A stretch of DNA of 64,000 nt. Source: Prevotella jejuni. GTDB taxonomy: Bacteria > Bacteroidota > Bacteroidia > Bacteroidales > Bacteroidaceae. Positions 8,980 through 17,467 of this stretch are shown one piece after another (the first letter of the stretch is position 1; every line of letters begins with the position of its first letter). The translations under genes were made by a program, and so were the position numbers. Where the stretch lies: assembly GCF_900187995.1 (NCBI RefSeq), contig NZ_FZNZ01000002.1, positions 62,001-126,000 on the forward strand. The letters run 5' to 3'. Under the pieces are notes generated by a model. The model saw nothing but the letters and a program-made list of their open reading frames with translations. It ran no database searches and was not told where the DNA came from.

Positions 8980-9026
8980 CTTGATAATATAGATGAATCT
9001 AATGGTTTTTCTTATTAGTCAGCGTA

Positions 9027-11444
9027 TTAATCAGCGTATGGAGTTGTCTTCCATAAGCGAACAGGAGCGCTCATGATGAAATTCACCTTATACCTTGAAT
9101 CACCCATAGCACCACCATCTGTTCTATCACCATTCACAGGAACGTTTACATAAAGATAGTGTTGGAAGAAGCCACAAGTCTCGTTTCCGGCCTGCGAACC
9201 CATGAAAGCAACCGCCTGTTTAGGTAGAACACCACCCAATCCGAGCATTGCTCCCGTGCCATTAGAGTTCTGTGGAGTATATCTTCCTGTGGTTGTTGTA
9301 TTGTCAGGAGTCCAATATTGTGTACACTTTCCTAAGGTTGATGTGTCGTAATACCAGAACGTTTGGTTACCAGCAGAGGCTGCACTGTTCACTCCAGCGT
9401 ATGGGAATATACGCTTAGTATCGGCAGGATAGGTGGTGCCATTGCTTGGGTCAGCCCAAAAGTCTTCCGTATCGATATCATCCATATCTAATACAAAGCG
9501 TGGACCAAGGTAACGTTGGGTGAGTACAGCTGCCCCATTCACATCTTCATAACGTATGGTATAGCGATAGTTATTATTGTCTATCCATGTTGTATTGCCG
9601 TCAAGTCCTGCGCTAACTCGTGTTGGAGAAGCTGTTACATGCCCCATATAAAGCTGTCCTTCTCCGCTATTGGTAATATAATCGGGCTTTTTCGACATAC
9701 CAATCATATAGGCAATAAGTTTGCCGTTGCTATCTTTCACACCCTTAGAATAGGAATGGAACACGAGTTTAGTGGTGCTCCAACCCGGTAATTTAGCAGG
9801 AGAAACAATGCCGACAGAATACTTATAGGTTGCACCAGCATTACGGAAGCCTGCAAAACCATAGTATTGTGCAATGATACTACGCCAGTATTCGTTACCA
9901 GCAAACTCATATCCAGATGGAATAGACCCACGTTTATCGGTTATCGTCTCTGTGTTTGCAACCTCTTTTTCCCAAGTATAGCGTTTTGTATTAGCCACAT
10001 TATAATCGTTATCAACCGACAATTCGGCTTCAGTACCAAAGTTGTCGTGCTTTGCAATGTAGCTTAATGGTGGGAACTTGTATACCACACTGCCCCTTGC
10101 AGGATAGTTAGCACCCGATGTATAAGGTTTTAACGAACCGTAAGCAGGTATCATACTAATGGAAGAAGGCACAACTTTAGTAGCCGAACTGGTCTCCGTT
10201 GGTACAGCCATCAGTAGGAACTGCGTCTTAGCAACACGGTTTACGGTGTAATTAGTGCTTGTTGCAGATTCCATATTATCATTATATAGCTTCACAGCTT
10301 GTGTCTGTGGGGCCATCCAAACATATATATAACTTGGTGCTTCGCTATTATCTGGAACATTATCGAAGTTGTTCCCCGTTGCATCTTTTAGGAATGTATG
10401 ATCGATATAAGTAAGAGCTGTATTGAATTTCTTGCTTATATCGTTGTCAGCCTTAGCATCATTAGCCTTCTCTTCAGCATAGTTTGCAATGTATTCGCCC
10501 TTAATAGAGAAGTGCTTTTTGGCTATAAGTCCGTCAGAGCCAACCATTGCGTTATCTGTCAATGGACGTTGATAGAACTTGAAAGCCTTGAAGGCATTTT
10601 GGAAAGAGGACAATGTAGCCGATGCAATAGTAGCATCCTTTGTATCTGTCAAGTCGGTCGTTGGAACCTCATCAAATACCTTTAAATCAAACTGACCACA
10701 AAGGATATTACTTGTTATAATACGTACACCATTGTACTTAAAACCAAACCCGGTCTTATTAGTTACCTTTAAGCGAACAATTGTTCCGAACTGCTTAAAA
10801 CGAACAGGGTCTTTTGCTTTAATGGTTTTATTGGCTTGATTGGTTTCTAACTCACGCCAGCTGAACACGTATGGTATGTTTGCTCCCCACTTAACTTTGT
10901 TTCCAGCAACATTGCGAGCCACATGTCCTTCAATAAAACCATTGAATTTAACTTGATTAGCACCTGGGAGTGGCTCTCCACCCAGTATTCCGCATACGAA
11001 CCACTTACCCTTACTAAGGTCGGTTCCTGCTTTCATCTCGAATGTTTCGCTTGGCTCGAGCGTAAGTTCACCACCTTGTTTATAAGTCCAATTCGTTATA
11101 ACCTTCGTTACAGGTTGCGTAGTGTCTGTACTCTTAAAGACAAGGAGTACTGGTACTTTATCACCATTTGCAAGCTCAGTACCCTCATTAGTACCCTTAT
11201 TATATATACCTATTGGAGTTGGAAAACCTGTATTGTCGTCAGTTTCATAACCTATAGCGTTGTTACCGCCCGCACGACTTGTAGGCGCAGCTTGGTTGCC
11301 CTGCATATTACCTTCCATAGACATAGAGACAGTAATACCAGGCTTACCATCATTGCTGTTAACATTCTCTGTGACATCTTGATCGACACAACTTGTAAAA
11401 AGCAATGCGCAGACAGCAATGCATGAATAAATTAAATGTTTCAT
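9027..11444 (-). CDS. Large surface lipoprotein, possibly fimbrillin-like, function unknown
   Basis: The 805-residue chain starts with a signal peptide and lipobox LLFTSC, with the lipidated cysteine at residue 19. A TSRAGG segment follows at about 55-60; Arg sites in this position are common in Bacteroidota fimbrillin-type lipoproteins, which is the only basis for that suggestion. The rest is rich in Thr, Asn, Gly and aromatic residues, as in beta-sandwich adhesins, and I recognise no enzyme motif. A 57-codon gene ends 35 bp upstream on the same strand and is probably co-transcribed. It has its own terminator at 8948-8979. The lipoprotein call is firm, the family is open. Confidence 0.8.
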   Translation of the reverse strand: MKHLIYSCIAVCALLFTSCVDQDVTENVNSNDGKPGITVSMSMEGNMQGNQAAPTSRAGGNNAIGYETDDNTGFPTPIGIYNKGTNEGTELANGDKVPVLLVFKSTDTTQPVTKVITNWTYKQGGELTLEPSETFEMKAGTDLSKGKWFVCGILGGEPLPGANQVKFNGFIEGHVARNVAGNKVKWGANIPYVFSWRELETNQANKTIKAKDPVRFKQFGTIVRLKVTNKTGFGFKYNGVRIITSNILCGQFDLKVFDEVPTTDLTDTKDATIASATLSSFQNAFKAFKFYQRPLTDNAMVGSDGLIAKKHFSIKGEYIANYAEEKANDAKADNDISKKFNTALTYIDHTFLKDATGNNFDNVPDNSEAPSYIYVWMAPQTQAVKLYNDNMESATSTNYTVNRVAKTQFLLMAVPTETSSATKVVPSSISMIPAYGSLKPYTSGANYPARGSVVYKFPPLSYIAKHDNFGTEAELSVDNDYNVANTKRYTWEKEVANTETITDKRGSIPSGYEFAGNEYWRSIIAQYYGFAGFRNAGATYKYSVGIVSPAKLPGWSTTKLVFHSYSKGVKDSNGKLIAYMIGMSKKPDYITNSGEGQLYMGHVTASPTRVSAGLDGNTTWIDNNNYRYTIRYEDVNGAAVLTQRYLGPRFVLDMDDIDTEDFWADPSNGTTYPADTKRIFPYAGVNSAASAGNQTFWYYDTSTLGKCTQYWTPDNTTTTGRYTPQNSNGTGAMLGLGGVLPKQAVAFMGSQAGNETCGFFQHYLYVNVPVNGDRTDGGAMGDSRYKVNFIMSAPVRLWKTTPYAD

Positions 11445-11479
11445 ATATGAATGTACTCTTTTCTATTATTTACTATCAT

Positions 11480-11653
11480 TTAAGGATCTTGAACATCAAT
11501 GCCACCAGTGTTATCCTCTGGATCTGGCTCGTCATTACCAGGGTCAAGACTCCCATGGATACCACTACGAGCATGGAACCCGTACTCCATAAACTCTTCA
11601 GTGTAAAGACTCAATATGTCTGTATTAGGCTTTACATAATCTTTCCTCTTCAT
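11480..11653 (-). CDS. 57-residue acidic peptide of the MK-x-x-Y-x-x-P-x-T-(E/D) type
   Basis: ATG at 11653, stop at 11480-11482. The product begins MKRKDYVKPNTDILSLYTEE and ends in an Asp/Glu/Pro/Gly-rich tail containing SLDPGNDEPDPED. There is no signal peptide or membrane segment. A second protein of the same plan, with the N-terminal Tyr-Pro-Thr-Glu pattern and a DPGS segment, lies at 42888-43106. Both sit next to genes for large exported proteins. The function is unknown; a chaperone, an export partner or a peptide precursor are all possible. Confidence 0.68.
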   Translation of the reverse strand: MKRKDYVKPNTDILSLYTEEFMEYGFHARSGIHGSLDPGNDEPDPEDNTGGIDVQDP

Positions 11654-11937
11654 AAATTGTAATATAAAGTTTTTTTAATAAGTTCGTTGGTTAATTCTTT
11701 CTAACCCATTCCTACGGACAGGGAGCCTCCTTTTGAATACCTATTGAATACTTTCTTTTTGTCAAGTAATATTGAAAACGTCCCTCTAATTCACTACAAA
11801 ATTACGTATTATCATTCAAAATACGGGTATATACAAATGCGTTTTTTAGATATTTAACAAGGCACATACACCTTATAAATCAATGAGTTAAGAAGCTGAT
11901 ACAACAGTTAAAAAGTAAAGAATGGATAGTGATATTT

Positions 11938-12302
11938 AGGAGTTAAGGAGTGAAAGGGAGTTAAAACAATAGCATAATAAGGGATTAAGGAGTGAAGGAG
12001 AGAAAGGGAGTTAAGACAATAGCATAACAAGAAATTTAGTAATGAAGGAGCATAAGGGAATAGACTAATGTCTTAACTCCATTTCTCTCCTTAACTCCAC
12101 AAAAAAGAGCATAAGAGAATAGACTGATGTCTTAACTCCCTTTCACTCCTTAACCCCTTAACTCCACAAAAAAGCGAAAGGGAATAGACTAATGTCTTAA
12201 CTCCCTTTCACTCCTTAACTCCTTAACTCCACAAAAAAAAGGAGCGAAAGGGAAAAGACTAATATCTTAACTCCCTTTCACTCCCTAAAACCCCTTTACT
12301 CC
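11938..12302. repeat. Mixed inverted and tandem 59-70 bp repeat array
   Basis: About four plus-orientation units (12048-12302) share GACTAATGTCTTAACTCC, with unit anchors at 12063, 12122, 12187 and 12257. Two inverted units precede them: GGAGTTAAGGAGTGAAAGGG at 11939-11958 is the reverse complement of the core. A transcript could fold into a long hairpin. The array lies directly after the lactonase-like gene's stop (minus strand) and may end its transcript. Confidence 0.85.
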
Positions 12303-12310
12303 AAAGGGCA

Positions 12311-13405
12311 CTACTCTGGATAGAACTTGATGCAGACAGGGTGACTAAGAATAACATCTTGATTAGTATTCTTAAGCATACCCGTACTCTTATCACGTGA
12401 GTAAACCTGTATTGAGTTATCATCACGGCAAGCAACAAGAAGGAACTTACCATTTGGAGTGATAGCAAAGTTACGTGGGTGTTTAGCTGTACGCTGTGCA
12501 CCGACACGAGTCAATGTACCATTGTTATTTACACGGAAGATTGTGATACCATCACCCTTCAGACGTGTACTGGCATAAACAAACGAACCATCAGGACTAA
12601 CATGGATATCAGCACCACCACGTGCGTTAGCGTAATCGGCAGCAATAGACTGGAGTTCCTTTAACTTACCATCACTATAACTGTAAACAGTCACCTTACC
12701 AGACAACTCACTCATAAGGTAAGCATACTTACCATTAGGAGAGAAAACAAGATGACGTGGACCAGAACCTGGTTTCACATGAGCAGCAATACCATGGTCC
12801 TCTAACTTCTTATTACGTTCATTATAAGAGAAGCAAAGAATACGGTCGCCACTGAAGTCGGTTGTAAGGATATAACCATCAGGCGCAAAGATAGCACAAT
12901 GTGCATGAGGCGTGTTCTGACGTGAACGGTCTGGTCCTCCTTTCTTACTACCTACCTGAAGCAAAGACTTACCAAGTGTACCGTTCTTAAGAATTGGGAA
13001 CACAGAGATAGTACCACCAGAGTAGTTAGCTGTAAGCGCAATCTTGCCATCTGTAGCAACATAACAAGGATCGGCACCATGTGTCAGCTGAGAGTTCTTA
13101 AATGCGAAAGTACCGTTTACAGGGTCGTAACCAATACTATTGAGAACAGCCGTTGCATTATTCTTCTCGCTAACAGCATAGATGTTACGGCCATCCTTAC
13201 TGAAAGTAAAATAAGAAGGATTGTCTACCTTCAACGAAGTAATGCCTGATGCCGTACCCGTAGACTGGTCGAAAGAGAAGGAATACAATCCCTGACTACC
13301 TGCATCGGTATAAGTACCAACAACCATCTTAATATTACTGTCGGCAAAACCGATTACAGGAACGAAGGCTAAAGCCATGCTTAACAATTTAGATTTTAAT
13401 TTCAT
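12311..13405 (-). CDS. Exported lactonase-fold (6-phosphogluconolactonase-like) beta-propeller protein
   Basis: The 364-residue protein has an N-terminal signal peptide ending near VIGFADS, followed by a seven-bladed propeller of the PF10282 lactonase family. Typical segments are VVGTYTDAGSQGLYSF near the start, HAHCAIFAPDG, GPRHLVFSPNG and HPRNFAITPNGKFLLVA. The related cytoplasmic enzyme hydrolyses 6-phosphogluconolactone. A signal peptide makes that role doubtful here, so another lactone or a binding role is possible. It stands alone, with the repeat array downstream. Confidence 0.85.
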   Translation of the reverse strand: MKLKSKLLSMALAFVPVIGFADSNIKMVVGTYTDAGSQGLYSFSFDQSTGTASGITSLKVDNPSYFTFSKDGRNIYAVSEKNNATAVLNSIGYDPVNGTFAFKNSQLTHGADPCYVATDGKIALTANYSGGTISVFPILKNGTLGKSLLQVGSKKGGPDRSRQNTPHAHCAIFAPDGYILTTDFSGDRILCFSYNERNKKLEDHGIAAHVKPGSGPRHLVFSPNGKYAYLMSELSGKVTVYSYSDGKLKELQSIAADYANARGGADIHVSPDGSFVYASTRLKGDGITIFRVNNNGTLTRVGAQRTAKHPRNFAITPNGKFLLVACRDDNSIQVYSRDKSTGMLKNTNQDVILSHPVCIKFYPE

Positions 13406-14098
13406 CTTGGTTTATATGTTTATGTTCAATATTTAGATCTCTATCGTATCATCCGCCCTACGCAGCCCTCTTTGAGAAAAGACATAGCACAACAATACGT
13501 TGTTGCAAAAATAAAGAAAACAATTATAAGACACATTCTTTTTTATCATTTTTGGCTATACAGACTGAATTTTAAGTTTTTGAAATCATTGATAAGAAAC
13601 ATAAAAGAATACAAGAGAATTCGTTAGGAGTTTTATCTCTCACAGATTTTCACAGATGTACAGAAGCCTTTCTGCGAACAGGGAGAACACACAAACGCCG
13701 ATTGACGGCAACAGATATGAATGATATAATTAGGGGTCATACTATTTGGAAAGTGAAGGCAATAGAACTGGATACAAAAAGACAGAATAACAGAGAGTAA
13801 GATGAGTAGTTATTCCTTTTGTTATACACAGAACTAATAAAGCCATTCTCATCACTGTACATAACTCATCAATTCTAAGAAGGAGAGGCTTTACGGATAC
13901 ACCCTTTATACAGGATAAGGATATAAAAGAAAGATATAAGACTAAATACACATACAGTCATGTACAGATATCAAGGTATTCACTCCCCATTTCAAAAAGC
14001 TTCATGATAGATAGTAACACTTATATTAATTTAGTTAAATAATCATAAACAATACATATCTATCCTATTCAAACCTTTTATATAAGGTTGAAAATAAG
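13406..14098. other. Gene-free stretch before rplM
   Basis: No convincing gene. A 69-codon minus-strand frame (13742-13951) lacks a plausible start context and homology I know. A CAAAAATA block at 13506-13513, read as TATTTTTG on the minus strand, may be the -7 element of the lactonase-like gene. Nothing else was seen. Confidence 0.5.
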
Positions 14099-14106
14099 TA
14101 CCTTTG
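14099..14106 (+). promoter_or_regulatory. -7 element of the rplM-rpsI promoter
   Basis: TACCTTTG matches TAnnTTTG. The region about 20 bp upstream is only TTTT (14076-14079). Transcription would start near 14113, just before the structured leader. Confidence 0.6.
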
Positions 14107-14112
14107 CAGTCC

Positions 14113-14251
14113 GATTATTAACGGGGATACACTTAGAACCCCATACGATACGTGTTAATAGTGTTGTCTTTGGCCGGACAGCATGGTTAGGTCAAGCACA
14201 GTCGTAGAAATAGAAAACGTTTTTTAGTAGTAAAATTATTAATTTTTTAGA
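14113..14251 (+). promoter_or_regulatory. Structured leader RNA of rplM (candidate ribosomal-protein autoregulatory element)
   Basis: TATTAAC (14116-14122) pairs with GTTAATA (14154-14160) and encloses a GGGG/CCCC hairpin (14123-14126 with 14139-14142). A second stem pairs TTGGCC (14170-14175) with GGTCAA (14190-14195), followed by a T-rich single strand up to the ATG. L13 operons are commonly autoregulated through such leaders; the ligand here is inference. Confidence 0.6.
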
Positions 14252-14716
14252 ATGAACACTTTAAGTTACAAGACTATTTCCGTAAATAAGGAAACAGCTA
14301 AGAAAGAGTGGGTCGTTATTGACGCGAGCGATCAGATTGTAGGTCGTCTTTGCTCTAAAGTAGCTAAGCTCCTTCGCGGAAAGTACAAGCCAACTTTCAC
14401 CCCACACGTAGATTGTGGTGACAACGTAATCATTATCAATGCAGCTAAAATTGTATTCTCTGGTAAGAAGGAGACTGATAAGGTTTACACACGTTATACT
14501 GGTTACCCTGGTGGTCAGCGTTTCAACACCCCAGCACAGCTTCGTACACGTAAGAACGGTATCGACAAGATGATTCGTCATGCTGTTAAGGGTATGTTAC
14601 CAAAGGGTCCTTTAGGTCGTCATCTGTTGGATAACCTCTATGTTATCGAAGGTACAGAGCTCAACGGTCTCGAGGCACAGAAGCCAAAGGCAATTGATAT
14701 TAACCAGTATAAATAA
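14252..14716 (+). CDS. rplM: 50S ribosomal protein L13
   Basis: Structural protein of the large ribosomal subunit and an early assembly protein. The 154-residue product contains the family landmarks VVIDASDQIVGRLCS (21-35), the RYTGYPGG segment near 81-88 and the MLPKGPLGR motif near 115-123. It is the first gene of the usual L13-S9 pair, 11 bp from rpsI, and follows a structured leader. Length and start are normal for the family. Confidence 0.99.
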   Translation: MNTLSYKTISVNKETAKKEWVVIDASDQIVGRLCSKVAKLLRGKYKPTFTPHVDCGDNVIIINAAKIVFSGKKETDKVYTRYTGYPGGQRFNTPAQLRTRKNGIDKMIRHAVKGMLPKGPLGRHLLDNLYVIEGTELNGLEAQKPKAIDINQYK

Positions 14717-14727
14717 TAAGGAGAAAG

Positions 14728-15114
14728 ATGGAAGTAATTAATGCAATTGGTCGCCGTAAGAGCGCTGTAGCGCGTGTATACCTCTCAGAGGGCACCGGTA
14801 AGATCACTATCAACAAGAAAGATTTAACTGAATTCTTCCCATCAGCTATCCTGCAGTACGTGGTTAAGCAACCACTGCAGTTGCTCGGTGTAGAAGGTCA
14901 GTATGACATTAAGGCCAACCTCGATGGTGGTGGCTTTACTGGTCAGAGCCAGGCACTGCGTCTTGCTATCGCTCGTGCATTGGTTAAGGTTAACGCTGAG
15001 GACAAGAAAGCACTTAAGCACCAGGGATTCCTGACACGCGACAGTCGTACTGTTGAGCGTAAGAAGCCAGGTCAGCCAAAGGCTCGTGCTCACTTCCAGT
15101 TCAGTAAGCGTTAA
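14728..15114 (+). CDS. rpsI: 30S ribosomal protein S9
   Basis: Small-subunit protein whose C-terminal tail reaches the P-site tRNA. The 128-residue product starts MEVINAIGRRKSAVARVYL and ends in the diagnostic KARAHFQFSKR, with the mid-protein GGGFTGQSQALRLAIARAL segment. It follows rplM after a GGAGAAAG ribosome-binding site. Both are probably translated from one message. Confidence 0.99.
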   Translation: MEVINAIGRRKSAVARVYLSEGTGKITINKKDLTEFFPSAILQYVVKQPLQLLGVEGQYDIKANLDGGGFTGQSQALRLAIARALVKVNAEDKKALKHQGFLTRDSRTVERKKPGQPKARAHFQFSKR

Positions 15115-15253
15115 TATTTCCTTTATGTTCTTTGGGACATTGAACTTAGGACATTGAACCATACAGTCTGCTCTATTCAATAAGTAGAAAGACAAACGTT
15201 CAAAGTGTAAATATCAACGTTCAAAGGAATAGAAGGAAATGGTTTAGTATCTA

Positions 15254-15292
15254 AACTGACGCGATTCCTTATCGGGGGACTACCCGTCAGTT
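15254..15292 (+). promoter_or_regulatory. Stem-loop in the rpsI-rpsB gap, candidate S2 leader
   Basis: AACTGACG (15254-15261) pairs perfectly with CGTCAGTT (15285-15292), and a short GGG/CCC helix can form inside. It lies 76 bp before rpsB with no T-tract after it. That suggests a regulatory leader for rpsB-tsf rather than a terminator. Confidence 0.5.
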
Positions 15293-15368
15293 GATTCTAA
15301 CAAAGCGTGGTGAAGCTCATTCGCCAAGAAAGAATTAAAAAGAAAGTAAACAAGTAAAAACAAACAAA

Positions 15369-16184
15369 ATGTCAAGAACAAATTTTGACCAGTTATTGGA
15401 GGCAGGATGTCACTTTGGCCACCTCCGTCGCAAGTGGAACCCAGCTATGGCTCCTTACATCTTCATGGAGCGCAATGGTATCCACATCATCGATCTTCAC
15501 AAGACTGTAGCTAAGATTGACGAGGCTGCAGAGGCACTCAAGGGTATTGCTAAGAGTGGTAAGAAGATTCTGTTCGTCGCTACTAAAAAACAAGCTAAGG
15601 AAGTTGTAGCAGAGAAGGCTGCAGCTGTAAACATGCCATACGTAAACGAGCGTTGGGCTGGCGGTATGCTGACCAACTTCCCAACCATCCGTAAGGCTGT
15701 GAAGAAAATGACGAACATCGACAAGTTGATGAACGACGGTACATTCTCTAACCTCTCTAAGCGTGAGCTTCTGCAGATTTCACGTCAGCGTGCTAAGCTC
15801 GAGAAGAACCTCGGTTCTATCTCTGACTTGACTCGTTTGCCATCTGCACTCTTCGTTGTAGACGTAATGAAGGAGCACATCGCTGTTAAGGAGGCTAACC
15901 GTCTCGGCATTCCTGTATTCGGTATCGTTGATACCAATTCTGATCCAAAGAACATCGACTATATCATTCCAGCTAATGATGATGCTAAGGATTCTGTAGA
16001 GGCTATCCTCGCTGCTTGCTGCGGTGCTATCGCAGAGGGCCTTGAGGAGCGAAAGGCTGAGAAGGCTGACGAGAAGGCTGCTGCAGAGCAGGCTGAAGAG
16101 GCTGCTGAGGCAAAGCCAAAGCGTGCTGCTCGTAAGGCAGAAGAGGCTCCAAAGACTGAGAACGAAGCACCAGCTGCTGAGTAA
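15369..16184 (+). CDS. rpsB: 30S ribosomal protein S2
   Basis: The 271-residue product begins with the S2 signature LLEAGCHFGHLRRKWNPAM and contains YVNERWAGGMLTNF near 94-107 and the SALFVVDV/GIPVFGIVDTNSDP segments. The last roughly 45 residues form a Lys/Ala/Glu-rich extension (KAEKADEKAAAEQAEEAAEA) beyond the conserved fold, low in complexity and probably disordered. It is followed by tsf, the usual S2-EF-Ts order. Confidence 0.99.
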   Translation: MSRTNFDQLLEAGCHFGHLRRKWNPAMAPYIFMERNGIHIIDLHKTVAKIDEAAEALKGIAKSGKKILFVATKKQAKEVVAEKAAAVNMPYVNERWAGGMLTNFPTIRKAVKKMTNIDKLMNDGTFSNLSKRELLQISRQRAKLEKNLGSISDLTRLPSALFVVDVMKEHIAVKEANRLGIPVFGIVDTNSDPKNIDYIIPANDDAKDSVEAILAACCGAIAEGLEERKAEKADEKAAAEQAEEAAEAKPKRAARKAEEAPKTENEAPAAE

Positions 16185-16198
16185 TTAAAAGAAACATA

Positions 16199-16275
16199 GT
16201 GGGCGCTGGTGAGTGCTAATGAGCTTCTATATTATTTATAATAGGTGAAGTTTATTATCCCTCATCAACGCCCAC
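16199..16275 (+). promoter_or_regulatory. Long stem-loop in the rpsB-tsf gap
   Basis: GTGGGCG (16199-16205) pairs with CGCCCAC (16269-16275). The helix continues as TGGTGAG (16207-16213) with CTCATCA (16261-16267), giving a 15-bp stem with one mismatch and a 47-base AT-rich loop. No T-tract follows. It ends 33 bp before the tsf ATG and may tune tsf expression or mark a processing site. Confidence 0.55.
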
Positions 16276-16308
16276 AATATTTAATAATATTAGAAAGGAA
16301 AACAAAAA

Positions 16309-17307
16309 ATGGCTGTATCTATTGAAGATATTAAGAAGCTCCGCGCTATGACAGGCGCAGGTCTGGCTGACGTAAAGAAGGCTCTCACAGAAGCTGAAGG
16401 CGACTTCGACAAAGCAAAGGAATTGATTCGTGAGCGTGGTTTGGCTATCGCTGCTAAGCGTTCTGACCGTGAGACATCAAACGGTTGTGTACTCGTTAAG
16501 CAGGTAGATGGCTTTGCTGCTATGGTTGCTATTAAGTGTGAGACAGACTTCGTTGCTAATGGTCAGGACTTCATTGCCCTCGTTCAGGAGATTCTGGACG
16601 CTGCTGTAGCTAACAAGTGCAAGAGCCTTGATGAGGTTAAGGCATTGAAGCTCGCTAATGGTGAGGATGCTGCAACAGCTGTTCAGCAGCGTTCTGGTGT
16701 TACAGGTGAGAAGATGGAGCTCGACGGCTACAACTTCCTTGAGGGTGAGAACTTGTCTGTTTATGACCACATGAACAAGCACACTCTCGCTACTATCGTT
16801 CAGCTCAACGAAAACAACGAAGAGGCTGGCCACAAGGTAGCTATGCAGGTTGCAGCTATGAAGCCAGTAGCTCTCGACGAGGCATCTATTCCACAGTCTG
16901 TTAAGGACGAGGAGTTTAAGGTAGCTGTTGAGAAGACTAAGGAAGAGCAGGTAGAGAAGGCTGTTGTTGCTGCTATCAAGAAGGCAGGCATCAACGCTAA
17001 CCTCGTTGACAGTGATGACCACATCGAGTCTAACATCAAGAAAGGTTGGTTGACTCGTGAGGAAGCTGACAAGGCTATCGAAATCCGCAAGACTGTATCT
17101 GCTGAGAAGGCAGCAAACCTCAATGAGGGTATGATTCAGAATATCGCTAAGGGTCGTCTGAATAAGTTCTTCAAGGAGAACTGTCTCGTTGATCAGGAGT
17201 TCCAGTTTGGTGATGGTGACAAGCAGAGCGTTAATGAGTGGCTTAAGGCCCAGAGCAAGGATCTTAAGATTGTTGCTTACAAGCGCTTCACTCTCTCTGC
17301 TGAGTAA
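16309..17307 (+). CDS. tsf: Elongation factor Ts
   Basis: Nucleotide-exchange factor for EF-Tu. An N-terminal UBA-like segment carries TGAGLADVKKALTEAEGD (15-32), and the core has KCETDFVANGQDF around 76-88, holding the TDFV contact motif (79-82). At 332 residues it is longer than the roughly 283 of E. coli, which is normal for Bacteroidota. It follows rpsB and ends at a strong terminator. Confidence 0.99.
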   Translation: MAVSIEDIKKLRAMTGAGLADVKKALTEAEGDFDKAKELIRERGLAIAAKRSDRETSNGCVLVKQVDGFAAMVAIKCETDFVANGQDFIALVQEILDAAVANKCKSLDEVKALKLANGEDAATAVQQRSGVTGEKMELDGYNFLEGENLSVYDHMNKHTLATIVQLNENNEEAGHKVAMQVAAMKPVALDEASIPQSVKDEEFKVAVEKTKEEQVEKAVVAAIKKAGINANLVDSDDHIESNIKKGWLTREEADKAIEIRKTVSAEKAANLNEGMIQNIAKGRLNKFFKENCLVDQEFQFGDGDKQSVNEWLKAQSKDLKIVAYKRFTLSAE

Positions 17308-17338
17308 TCATAGAGAATCTTTAGAAGAAAGATATAGG

Positions 17339-17377
17339 AGTTGCAGGAAAGCCATCAGGCTCCTGCAACTTTTTTTT
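17339..17377 (+). terminator. Rho-independent terminator of rpsB-tsf
   Basis: AGTTGCAGGA (17339-17348) pairs with TCCTGCAACT (17361-17370), followed directly by a T8 tract (17370-17377). Confidence 0.95.
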
Positions 17378-17452
17378 GGCTAATAAGGCTAATAAGGCTA
17401 ATAAGGCTAATAGGCCTAATAAGGCCAATTAGGCTAATAAGGCCAATAATCC
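17378..17452. repeat. Degenerate 9-bp GGCTAATAA tandem array
   Basis: About eight units of GGCTAATAA and variants (GGCCTAATA, GGCCAATTA) lie between the tsf terminator and the next start. A related array lies at 33013-33087. Confidence 0.85.
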
Positions 17453-17467
17453 CCAAAAACATCAATA

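Noticed and set aside
10923..11426. 167-codon plus-strand frame
   Set aside because: It runs antisense to the N-terminal half of the lipoprotein gene, its product has no domain pattern, and the minus-strand frame is plainly coding.
13742..13951. 69-codon minus-strand frame before rplM
   Set aside because: It lies in an AT-rich gap with no promoter or family resemblance.
16477..17022. 181-codon minus-strand frame within tsf
   Set aside because: It is opposite the highly conserved EF-Ts gene, and its Leu/Val/Ser-rich product is typical of antisense shadows.
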